Shown piece by piece: positions 15,605 to 21,201 of a stretch of 21,201 bases of DNA (its first letter is position 1; each line of letters opens with the position of its first letter). Made by a program: the position numbers and the translations under genes. The DNA comes from CAZTDD01 sp964612675 (GTDB lineage: Bacteria; Hinthialibacterota; Hinthialibacteria; Hinthialibacterales; JAKPRU01): the NCBI GenBank assembly GCA_964612675.1, contig CAZTDD010000116.1, positions 1 to 21,201 of the forward strand, given 5' to 3'. A model generated the notes under the pieces. That model made no database searches, was not told where the DNA came from, and saw nothing but the letters and a program-made list of their open reading frames with translations.

Positions 15605-16267
15605 ATGTACCGAAACCGCTTTGTTTGGGGTTTGTGTATCCTTTTTCTTTTCGAGGCGTGTGCCGGACACATGTCGGTTCCTTTCGCGAAGGGAAAGAGT
15701 GTACGGCCCAAGATCCTCCCTCGTTTGGGGTGGATCGATTCAATGCCAAGCGCCAATTACCTGCAGCAGGTTCCCGCCTTCATCACGATCCTGGATACCC
15801 CGCATAAATTCGAACCGTCCAATCCAGGAGCCTATCTGGCGTGGATGATTGACGAGTATATTGACGAAGACGGCGCGGGAGATGTTCCGGTACACTATAT
15901 TATCGACCAGAAGGGGGGAATTCTGGCCGGTCGGCCTGTCAATACCCAGGGGGAATTGCGGTACGGCGACTCGTTTTTCCGAGCGGAAGTTCCGGATAAC
16001 CATCCGTTAAAAGGGAAACGGATCGACACGGAAGGTCACATATTGGTCTTGGTCCTCGGCGATTATTCAAATGGTCCTATGCCCGAAAAACAGGACGAGG
16101 CGATGCGAGATCTAATCCAGTGGCTGATGCTGGATCAGAGCATTTCCATTATGAACGTGGCCGGATTTCGACGCTATCTGCCGGATTCCGCCAATCCGGG
16201 AGCCTATCTGTACGAACACACGACCGAGGTCATGCTGGACATCGCTCGCGCACGACGCGGTGTGTGA
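15605..16267 (+). CDS. Amidase_2/PGRP-fold lipoprotein lacking zinc ligands
   Basis: Predicted exported protein of 220 aa with an N-acetylmuramoyl-L-alanine amidase (Amidase_2, T7-lysozyme/PGRP) fold. MYRNRFVWGLCILFLFEAC suggests a signal with possible lipid-modified Cys19 (non-ideal lipobox FEAC). Fold markers are VHYIIDQKGGILAGRPVNTQ at 96-115, HILVLVLGDYSN at 145-156 and GFRRYLPDSANPGAYLYE at 187-204. The last corresponds to the family motif GHRDxxPxxxCPG, but His is Phe188 and Cys is Asn197. The first zinc His, in the usual IHHS/VHCS strand, is Leu63 in ITILDT. All three metal ligands therefore seem lost, pointing to a non-catalytic, perhaps peptidoglycan-binding role. The start is clear: GGAGG five bases before ATG. 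It is followed by intergenic AT-rich sequence. Confidence 0.75.
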   Translation: MYRNRFVWGLCILFLFEACAGHMSVPFAKGKSVRPKILPRLGWIDSMPSANYLQQVPAFITILDTPHKFEPSNPGAYLAWMIDEYIDEDGAGDVPVHYIIDQKGGILAGRPVNTQGELRYGDSFFRAEVPDNHPLKGKRIDTEGHILVLVLGDYSNGPMPEKQDEAMRDLIQWLMLDQSISIMNVAGFRRYLPDSANPGAYLYEHTTEVMLDIARARRGV

Positions 16268-16375
16268 TCGAGTTTACGCGACCCCTCGAAAAAATTTCTC
16301 GAAAAAGTAAACAAAACGGCCTGGTCCAGCGTATTTAATGGTGAAAGACAATTTGAAAAAGGACGGAAAAGGGCC

Positions 16376-16573
16376 ATGATTTTACGATCGCCGCTAAACA
16401 AAAGATCCGACGAATTTATCCATCGAACGGACCGAAAACCGCTGTTTGTTACCCGTGGATTGGACGATCCGACCGATAGACTGTCGCGGTTGAGTGAGGC
16501 GCTGCGCCGTTACGGGTATAACGTTCAGGTGACTGCATCACCCGGAACCGAGAACATTTCCTGGTTGGGTTGA
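16376..16573 (+). CDS. Small hypothetical protein (65 aa)
   Basis: A short open frame beginning MILRSPLNKRSDEFIHRTDR and ending GTENISWLG. AAGGG lies four bases or so before the ATG. The middle (KPLFVTRGLDDPTDRLSRLS, then EALRRYGYNVQV) looks like a beta-strand, helix, strand of a Rossmann-like or receiver-like fold that stops early, so it could be a genuine small protein or the 5' remnant of a longer gene. I do not recognise the family. No terminator follows directly; the next plus-strand frame (16577) starts 3 bp after its stop. Confidence 0.35.
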   Translation: MILRSPLNKRSDEFIHRTDRKPLFVTRGLDDPTDRLSRLSEALRRYGYNVQVTASPGTENISWLG

Positions 16574-16665
16574 CCTATGCCGATCGATCAGAATCTCGTT
16601 TGGTTTCTACTGTACATGAGTTTGACCGCAATGCCGGTTTGTCTATGGTCACAGGAGCGGGCTGT

Positions 16666-16683
16666 GTGCTTCACGAGAAGCAC
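16666..16683. other. Small perfect hairpin between convergent genes
   Basis: GTGCTTC (16666-16672) and GAAGCAC (16677-16683) form a 7-bp stem with an ACGA loop, overlapping the TGA stop of the minus-strand membrane-protein gene. It sits between converging transcripts, but neither side has a T-run, so terminator function is uncertain. Confidence 0.3.
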
Positions 16684-16955
16684 GCTCCGAGTAGAGGCGA
16701 CAGGAAAAGCAGGCCTGCGACTGCACTGATCACGATCCCCGCGACAGCATAGAGTTTCCCCGTGCCTTTTAAGAACGCAACGACACTGACAAAAAACGCA
16801 ACAGGTATTGAAGTGAAGATGAGCAGCCCGCCCAGGGCCGCGATAGGCGATCCTCATCCGGGGCGGGTGAGTTGAATGATCAGAAGCATACCCCACGGAA
16901 CCAGGGACAAATAGAAACCGATTTGTCCCCGCTGGGTCTCTGGAATGCTCTCCAT
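16671..16955 (-). pseudogene. Small membrane protein gene with in-frame TGA at codon 34
   Basis: The minus strand carries ATG 16955 with an excellent GGAGGAGG Shine-Dalgarno six bases upstream. It reads MESIPETQRGQIGFYLSLVP, then WGMLLIIQLTRPG, a TGA (16854-16856), and continues in the same frame with GSPIAALGGLLIFTSIPVAF, FVSVVAFLKGTGKLYAVAGI and VISAVAGLLFLSPLLGACFS before a second TGA. Without the internal stop it would be a 94-residue protein with three hydrophobic helices. Both halves are clearly membrane-protein-like and in the same frame, so this is a nonsense change (for example CGA to TGA) rather than a frameshift, or a sequence error. It lies 61 bp after the DUF2752 gene, likely the same operon. 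Family not recognised. Confidence 0.7.
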
Positions 16956-17016
16956 TGCCTGCCTCCTCCAGCGAATGTGAAATATATCCTATCGCCGTTG
17001 ATACAAATAACCAATT

Positions 17017-17433
17017 TCAGCGTCCAACGACGATCAGATAGATCCAGTTCGCGAGAAAAAGCGCGACCACTCCAACACGAACGGCAATCCGCTCCCAACG
17101 CGCCGTCAAGGACCATCGAATGCGCGGCAAGCGAAATACCAAGACGATGAATGCATAACAAAGATAAAGAGCTCCGCCCACAGCCCCCAAAGCGACGAGA
17201 GGATTCCAGGCGAATGCCAACAGAAGATCAGCCCGGACAAACGCCAAAAAACTCCTCGTCATCCCACATGTACAACACGGGTATCCGGTCAGGACTTTGA
17301 ACGGACAAGCGGGCGGCGGGAAATAACCGAAAGGGAACCACCGGGCCACACCGAAAATGAAAAGAGCCACAGTACCCCAAATCAACTCATGATCGATTTC
17401 GGAGCGATCGAGGCGGCGGGCCGTGAAAGTCAT
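17017..17433 (-). CDS. DUF2752 membrane protein
   Basis: Small inner-membrane protein of 138 aa. The DUF2752 signature is clear: ACPFKVLTGYPCCTCGMTRS at 42-61, then WNPLVAL, with cysteines 43, 53, 54 and 56. Three hydrophobic stretches follow the family pattern (about 18-31, 78-101 and 119-135). ATG 17433 overlaps the stop of the upstream YIP1-family gene as ATGA, which argues for this start; the longer frame to 17583 only reads through that gene. Function of the family is unknown; DUF2752 genes often sit beside other small membrane-protein genes, as here. Confidence 0.88.
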   Translation of the reverse strand: MTFTARRLDRSEIDHELIWGTVALFIFGVARWFPFGYFPPPACPFKVLTGYPCCTCGMTRSFLAFVRADLLLAFAWNPLVALGAVGGALYLCYAFIVLVFRLPRIRWSLTARWERIAVRVGVVALFLANWIYLIVVGR

Positions 17434-18341
17434 CGCAAAGACTCGATGAGTTCCGGATTCTGGACTGCACTTAGCGCAAAACCAAAAAAGAAGCCCATCG
17501 CCGCGAAAAGACAGCAACAGAGAAACAAGGGGGCAGCGAATGCCAACACGGCTCGCCAGGTATCGGTTCGGTGGGCCTCGCAAAGCCCGATGATCTCACA
17601 AACCACTCCCCAGACCAGAGCAATCCACGCCCCACATAAAGGAACAAGACTGAACAACGCCGTCGCCCCACCGACATACGCCATTACGCGGAACGTGGCT
17701 TCGAATCCTCGTCTCGCGCCGCCAAACAACATCAAAAATATATGGATGATACCGGAACTGATAAACGCAAATACCGCGACGATAATCGGAGACAGAACCA
17801 TCGCAACAATTTCAAACATCACATCTGCCCGCGCATCCATTTCACCGACAATAGCGCCGCCGTGCTCGGAGACATACTCTGTTTCCGGCAGCACCATATC
17901 CAGGCTTATACCGAGGATGCTGTAGAAGGTCTGAAAGATGCTTCCGACGGTCCCGAGCAAAACTACAAAGAGGAGCGGACCCGCGACACCCCCGATGACA
18001 GGCATGGAACGGAACGTTTGAACGGGATGAAACAGAATCTCAGGGATGGACCTGACCAGCGCTTCGGCGAACCCCAATTCCGCCCGCCGTTCCCAGGACG
18101 GCATAGCAAAATCGGGTTCTTCCTCTTCATGTCCCGGAGACGCGCCGGGGCCGGTATAGTGCGCACCCGCCTCTGGACTGTAGTACTCGTAAATGGTGTC
18201 TTCGGATTCCTGGTGAGAGGAGTCATCGGGAGAGGGCGGTAGTTGGCCTTCGCTCTCGGAAGAATCCGGTTCGCTGGGCGGTCGATCTTCCCGTTCATCC
18301 GGACTGGATTGGTCCCAGTTTCTTTGTTCGGAATCGTTCAT
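17430..18341 (-). CDS. YIP1-family membrane protein with acidic N-terminus
   Basis: Membrane protein of 303 aa. The first 80 or so residues are polar, rich in Asp, Glu, Ser and Pro, and probably disordered. From about residue 95 the YIP1-like domain (PF04893) runs through EILFHPVQTFRSMPVIGG, GPLLFVVLLGTVGSIFQTF, a second pair of helices (MVLSPIIVAVFAFISSGIIH), the conserved LMLFGGARRGFEATFRVMAY, GALFSLVPLCGAW-like segment and WALVLAFAAPLF-like last helices. ATG 18341 has GAGGAGG five bases upstream. It heads a three-gene operon with DUF2752 and the broken small membrane protein. Bacterial YIP1 proteins have no firm function. Confidence 0.85.
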   Translation of the reverse strand: MNDSEQRNWDQSSPDEREDRPPSEPDSSESEGQLPPSPDDSSHQESEDTIYEYYSPEAGAHYTGPGASPGHEEEEPDFAMPSWERRAELGFAEALVRSIPEILFHPVQTFRSMPVIGGVAGPLLFVVLLGTVGSIFQTFYSILGISLDMVLPETEYVSEHGGAIVGEMDARADVMFEIVAMVLSPIIVAVFAFISSGIIHIFLMLFGGARRGFEATFRVMAYVGGATALFSLVPLCGAWIALVWGVVCEIIGLCEAHRTDTWRAVLAFAAPLFLCCCLFAAMGFFFGFALSAVQNPELIESLR

Positions 18342-18374
18342 TCGGTCCTCCTCTCGGCGTCGATGCTTCAGCCG

Positions 18375-18445
18375 GGGAGGGCGAATCTCCCGATGAGCCG
18401 ATCTTTTGTAAAACGGCATTGGCTCGGCGGGAGCCTCGCCCTCCC
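18375..18445. repeat. Dispersed palindromic repeat between operons
   Basis: Arms 18375-18400 (GGGAGGGCGAATCTCCCGAT...) and 18421-18445 (GGCTCGGCGGGAGCCTCGCC...) form an imperfect hairpin with an AT-rich loop. It is the same family as 14361-14427. It fills most of the 109 bp between the DUF1080-VCBS stop and the YIP1 start and could act as an mRNA 3'-end hairpin. Confidence 0.8.
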
Positions 18446-18450
18446 AGACC

Positions 18451-20208
18451 TTATCGCTTCAAGTTTTCGACGACATACAATCCTGTCTGTCCCGGGCACA
18501 CCAGATCGATGTCGCCGTCATTATCAATATCCACTACCGGGACCTGCATCCCGATCCCAACCCCTTCGTCGAAACTGATCACATGCTTCTTGAACTCCGG
18601 TCCGGGTGAGACTTCGTACCAAACGACGCAAACGCCGTCATACGCACCCGGATCCGATCCACCATGACCGTGGTATCGTTTGCCGGTAATGATGTCCACG
18701 TCGCCGTCTTCGTCCAGGTCGGCCAAACTGATTGTATGGGTCTGGGAGTATGTATGGTCGATGGTGTGGCGAGTCCAAGTTCGTTTTCCACCTGAACGGC
18801 CCTGTTCATACCAGTACAGACCGTAGTCGTGCCCTTGGCCGTAGAGAATGTCTGCAAGACCGTCCCCATTCAGATCGTGGACAGGACACGGGATCCCCGA
18901 GTGCCCGAGATCAAATTCCGGACACCATTCCCATGCACGCTCTGCCTGGTTTTCCGGTGCACGGAAAAAGCCGTCCGGTCGTACAAGATCCCCTCGTCCG
19001 TCGCCGTCGACGTCGCCGAATCCCAACGCGTGGTTTTCTCCAGGCTCGCCAATATCATGCCGGACAAACTCTGCACCCTCGCCTTTACCGATCGGTTCAT
19101 ACCACGCTGCTTGTCCGCAATCGATCACGAAGTTCGTGGCCTCACCATCACCGTCAACATCCGCCAGAAGGAGAGTCTCGATAAACCGTTTTTCCGTATC
19201 GATCACTGTCTCTGTCCACAGGCCGCCGGCGTTGCCCGGGTTCCTGTACCACGCAAACCAGTGCTCCTTATTCTCGTTTGCGAACCAGCCGCCCGAAACC
19301 AGATCGGTCCAGCCGTCCTTGTCCACGTCGATAGCGCATTCGCCGTAGTCGTTCATATAGTGACCACTCGGCTGGACATACCGGCACTCGTGCTGTTTCC
19401 AGTCGGGTCCTTCATACCAGTAGGGACCGCAGGTGATATCCAGCTGTCCGTCGTTATTGATATCGAAAACCTGACAGCCTTCACTGGAACCGTCGTGAAG
19501 CTGGTGAACCTTGAATTTCACGGGAGAGGGCGTATCCGGCAGGAAAGTCGTCAGCGGGCAGATTGTGATGGACCTGATCTCGACTTTCATTCCCGCGTAG
19601 GCATCTCCACCGTGAATCTGGAATCCGATGCGTCCCCGCATCGAACGGTCGGCCTTCGCGTCAATCGCTTTCTTTCTATTCACCGCGATGACCATTCGTT
19701 CGCCGATCGCAGTGACCGTGATCTCATTCCAGTCGCCCGTCTTGTGAAGCCCTTTCGGCGCTTTTTCGACGGCATAGATACTGCCCGTGGGCCAGTTTTC
19801 GTCGCTGTCCCAGAGCTGCATTTCGTAGCCGCTATAGGCCGGATGATCGCCGACGTCCTCTGGAACGCGCAGGAAAAGACCGCTATTACCGCCTTTGCTG
19901 ACGCGAACATATGCCTTCAAAGAGAAGTCCTCGAATTCCTCGTCGCTCAGCAGCCAGCATTCCGCTTTCTCTTGCGGATCCTGCTCGCCGACGATACACA
20001 TCGGTTCGCCCCGGTCGCGTTCGCCGTTGCCATTCTTGTCATCGAAACTCACGTACCACTTTCCGTCGCCCTCGACCGTCCAGCCGTCCAGGTTCTTGCC
20101 GTTGAACAGCGACCGCCGCTCGGCGTGTCCTGAGGCATCCAAGGTCATGAATACAATAAGCAGGAAGACGCAGCTCGATACTATTTTGCCTGACAAAACC
20201 TTGCGCAT
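18451..20208 (-). CDS. Secreted DUF1080 protein with C-terminal VCBS/FG-GAP propeller
   Basis: Exported protein of 585 aa. A signal peptide (KIVSSCVFLLIVFMTLDASG) is followed by a DUF1080 (3-keto-disaccharide hydrolase/LamG-like) domain at about 33-215: RSLFNGKNLDGWTVEGDGKW, CWLLSDEEFEDFSLKAYVRV, NSGLFLRVPEDVGDHPAYSG and YEMQLWDSDENWPTGSIY. The remaining 360 residues hold seven DxDxDGxxD-type calcium loops (DINNDGQLD, DVDKDGWTD, DVDGDGEAT, DVDGDGRGD, DLNGDGLAD, DLDEDGDVD, DIDNDGDID), fitting a seven-bladed VCBS/FG-GAP propeller. An extra DDKNGNGERD loop sits inside the DUF1080 part. AAGGAG eight bases before ATG 20208 supports the start. It probably acts on or binds carbohydrate outside the cell. 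Confidence 0.9.
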   Translation of the reverse strand: MRKVLSGKIVSSCVFLLIVFMTLDASGHAERRSLFNGKNLDGWTVEGDGKWYVSFDDKNGNGERDRGEPMCIVGEQDPQEKAECWLLSDEEFEDFSLKAYVRVSKGGNSGLFLRVPEDVGDHPAYSGYEMQLWDSDENWPTGSIYAVEKAPKGLHKTGDWNEITVTAIGERMVIAVNRKKAIDAKADRSMRGRIGFQIHGGDAYAGMKVEIRSITICPLTTFLPDTPSPVKFKVHQLHDGSSEGCQVFDINNDGQLDITCGPYWYEGPDWKQHECRYVQPSGHYMNDYGECAIDVDKDGWTDLVSGGWFANENKEHWFAWYRNPGNAGGLWTETVIDTEKRFIETLLLADVDGDGEATNFVIDCGQAAWYEPIGKGEGAEFVRHDIGEPGENHALGFGDVDGDGRGDLVRPDGFFRAPENQAERAWEWCPEFDLGHSGIPCPVHDLNGDGLADILYGQGHDYGLYWYEQGRSGGKRTWTRHTIDHTYSQTHTISLADLDEDGDVDIITGKRYHGHGGSDPGAYDGVCVVWYEVSPGPEFKKHVISFDEGVGIGMQVPVVDIDNDGDIDLVCPGQTGLYVVENLKR

Positions 20209-20320
20209 GTTTGCTACTCCTTTATTTCCCGGCTCTGCAAATGTCTTTTGACGTCATCCACTCGAACAGTATCTGCAATGGTACGACAACCGGGGCTCGT
20301 TGTCAGTGGCCGGGGAGTCT

Positions 20321-21076
20321 TCAGGATTCGGGTTTTGTGCAAGTAAAGATCGGCCAACTGCCGGTCGGATCGAAACAGAGATCCTGAATAACGAATCCGC
20401 TTTCCTGGAGAAGTCGCTCCCACGTGTCTCGTGGGAAGACCCCGCAGAGATGGCGATCGGTTTCGATCTGCAAACGTCCCGCGACCCGGATCAGATAAAC
20501 AAAGGTGAGTTCGAACGTAGTGTCCGAAGGGTCGGGATCGTACCGGTTCTCCATGTAGGTAATCTCGATATTGTCGCGGGCGTGGTTTGACGCACGAGTT
20601 GTATCGCCCTCGAACTGCTCAAGGGTATACTCCGCACACACAACAAGGACCCCACCGGGCTCAAGACACTCATAAGCCGTCTTGAATGCTGAGGACAACT
20701 CGTCCTCGCTCAACATATAATTCACCGAATCCGCCATGAGAATGGCGTCAAATCGATTCTCCGTGCGTAACGACCGCATGTCGCCTTGGAAGTAGGTGGC
20801 GCCGGGATTCAGCTTTGCGGCAAGGGATACCATGGCGGGGTTGATATCGATTCCGGTGATATGGAAGTGCTCCCGTAGATTGTGATCGTGGTGACCGCCA
20901 CCGCAGCCCAAGTGGAGCAAGGTCTTCACTTCTCTGCTGGAGTGTTGGTTGATCAGGTCAACAAACTCCTGAGATTCGCTACCATAGGCTTCCGGGGGAC
21001 TGATGATGGGCCAAATCCAGGAGAGATCTGTGTACAGTCTGCATTGGTTTGTATTTTGGTCTTTTTTTGTATTCAT
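20321..21076 (-). CDS. Class I SAM-dependent methyltransferase
   Basis: Cytoplasmic methyltransferase of 251 aa. SAM-binding motif I is LLHLGCGGG at 53-61, with the acidic residue after strand 2 in GIDINP (Asp77), YFQGDMRSLR (Asp99), motif II-like FDAILMADSVNYM at 109-121 and motif III EPGGVLVVCAEY at 139-150. The C-terminal part (ITYMENRYDPDPSDTTFELT, DRHLCGVFPRDTWERLLQES and GFVIQDLCF) is typical of small-molecule methyltransferases; the substrate cannot be told. ATG 21076 lacks a strong Shine-Dalgarno. It ends 112 bp before the DUF1080-VCBS gene, with no obvious functional link. Confidence 0.88.
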   Translation of the reverse strand: MNTKKDQNTNQCRLYTDLSWIWPIISPPEAYGSESQEFVDLINQHSSREVKTLLHLGCGGGHHDHNLREHFHITGIDINPAMVSLAAKLNPGATYFQGDMRSLRTENRFDAILMADSVNYMLSEDELSSAFKTAYECLEPGGVLVVCAEYTLEQFEGDTTRASNHARDNIEITYMENRYDPDPSDTTFELTFVYLIRVAGRLQIETDRHLCGVFPRDTWERLLQESGFVIQDLCFDPTGSWPIFTCTKPES

Positions 21077-21126
21077 TTATTGACTCGATCTGTGGTTTCC
21101 CACCCCCAAGCGGAGTTGACGCTGTT

Positions 21127-21186
21127 GCAAAAAGTCTGAACAGCTTTTCTCCCTCTCCCTCTGGGAGAGGGCCGGGGTGAGGGGAC
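21127..21186. repeat. Dispersed repeat at the right edge
   Basis: GCAAAAAGTC (21127-21136) matches the segment repeated in the 2892-3357 cluster. CCCTCTCCCTCTGGGAGAGG followed by GGTGAGGGG (to 21184) is the inverted form of the CCCTCACCCTAACCCTCTCC hairpin at about 3110-3145. The same two modules are therefore neighbours at both loci. Confidence 0.7.
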
Positions 21187-21201
21187 GTTGCATTATCCGC
21201 T

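Noticed and set aside
18829..20133. Plus-strand open frame of 434 codons
   Set aside because: It is fully antisense to the DUF1080-VCBS gene, has no domain I recognise, and arises from the complementary codon bias of that gene.

Overview
The window suggests an uncultured, environmental Gram-negative-type bacterium. It combines lipoprotein and Sec signals, several secreted beta-propellers, a DUF1080 protein fused to VCBS repeats, a MoxR/DUF58/VWA operon, a lysine-rich histone-like protein and dispersed GGAGGGCGA/GGCTCGGCGGGAG palindromes. I associate this mix with Planctomycetota, Poribacteria, Hydrogenedentes and similar lineages, but the phylum is an inference. Coding uses the standard code with TGA as a stop. 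I see no rRNA, tRNA, CRISPR array, transposase or integrase.

Layout. (1) 1-4474, plus strand: repeat remnants, then a secreted 'regulator propeller' protein and two branched-chain-amino-acid-type solute-binding proteins. The second has about 155 repeat-encoded residues between its hydrophobic N-terminus and its binding domain. (2) 4515-14023, minus strand, one long operon read right to left: NHL-propeller lipoprotein, large VWA/glutamine-amidotransferase-like membrane protein, MoxR AAA+ ATPase, DUF58 protein and BatA-like VWA membrane protein. DarT (DNA ADP-ribosyltransferase toxin) and DarG (macrodomain antitoxin) follow directly. Most junctions overlap or are under 20 bp. (3) 14024-14901: a repeat mosaic with a nested inverted-repeat element, an AT-richer stretch with no clear gene, and a good sigma70-like promoter. 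(4) 14902-16573, plus strand: histone H1-like protein, terminator, an amidase_2/PGRP-fold lipoprotein that has lost its zinc ligands, and a small unknown ORF. (5) 16671-18341, minus strand: YIP1-family protein, DUF2752 protein and a small membrane-protein gene broken by an in-frame TGA. (6) 18451-21076, minus strand: DUF1080-VCBS secreted protein and a SAM methyltransferase. The window ends in another repeat.

How the genes work together. The MoxR-DUF58-VWA set probably forms a MoxR-powered, VWA-mediated envelope assembly or chaperone module. DarTG is a known toxin-antitoxin and phage-defence pair that modifies thymidine in ssDNA and reverses the modification. Here it sits at the 3' end of that operon, 14 bp after the last VWA gene. 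The most unusual observations are the repeat block read in frame inside a solute-binding protein, the apparent pseudo-amidase, the DarTG placement, and the shared inverted repeats at 1-40 and 14322-14361.
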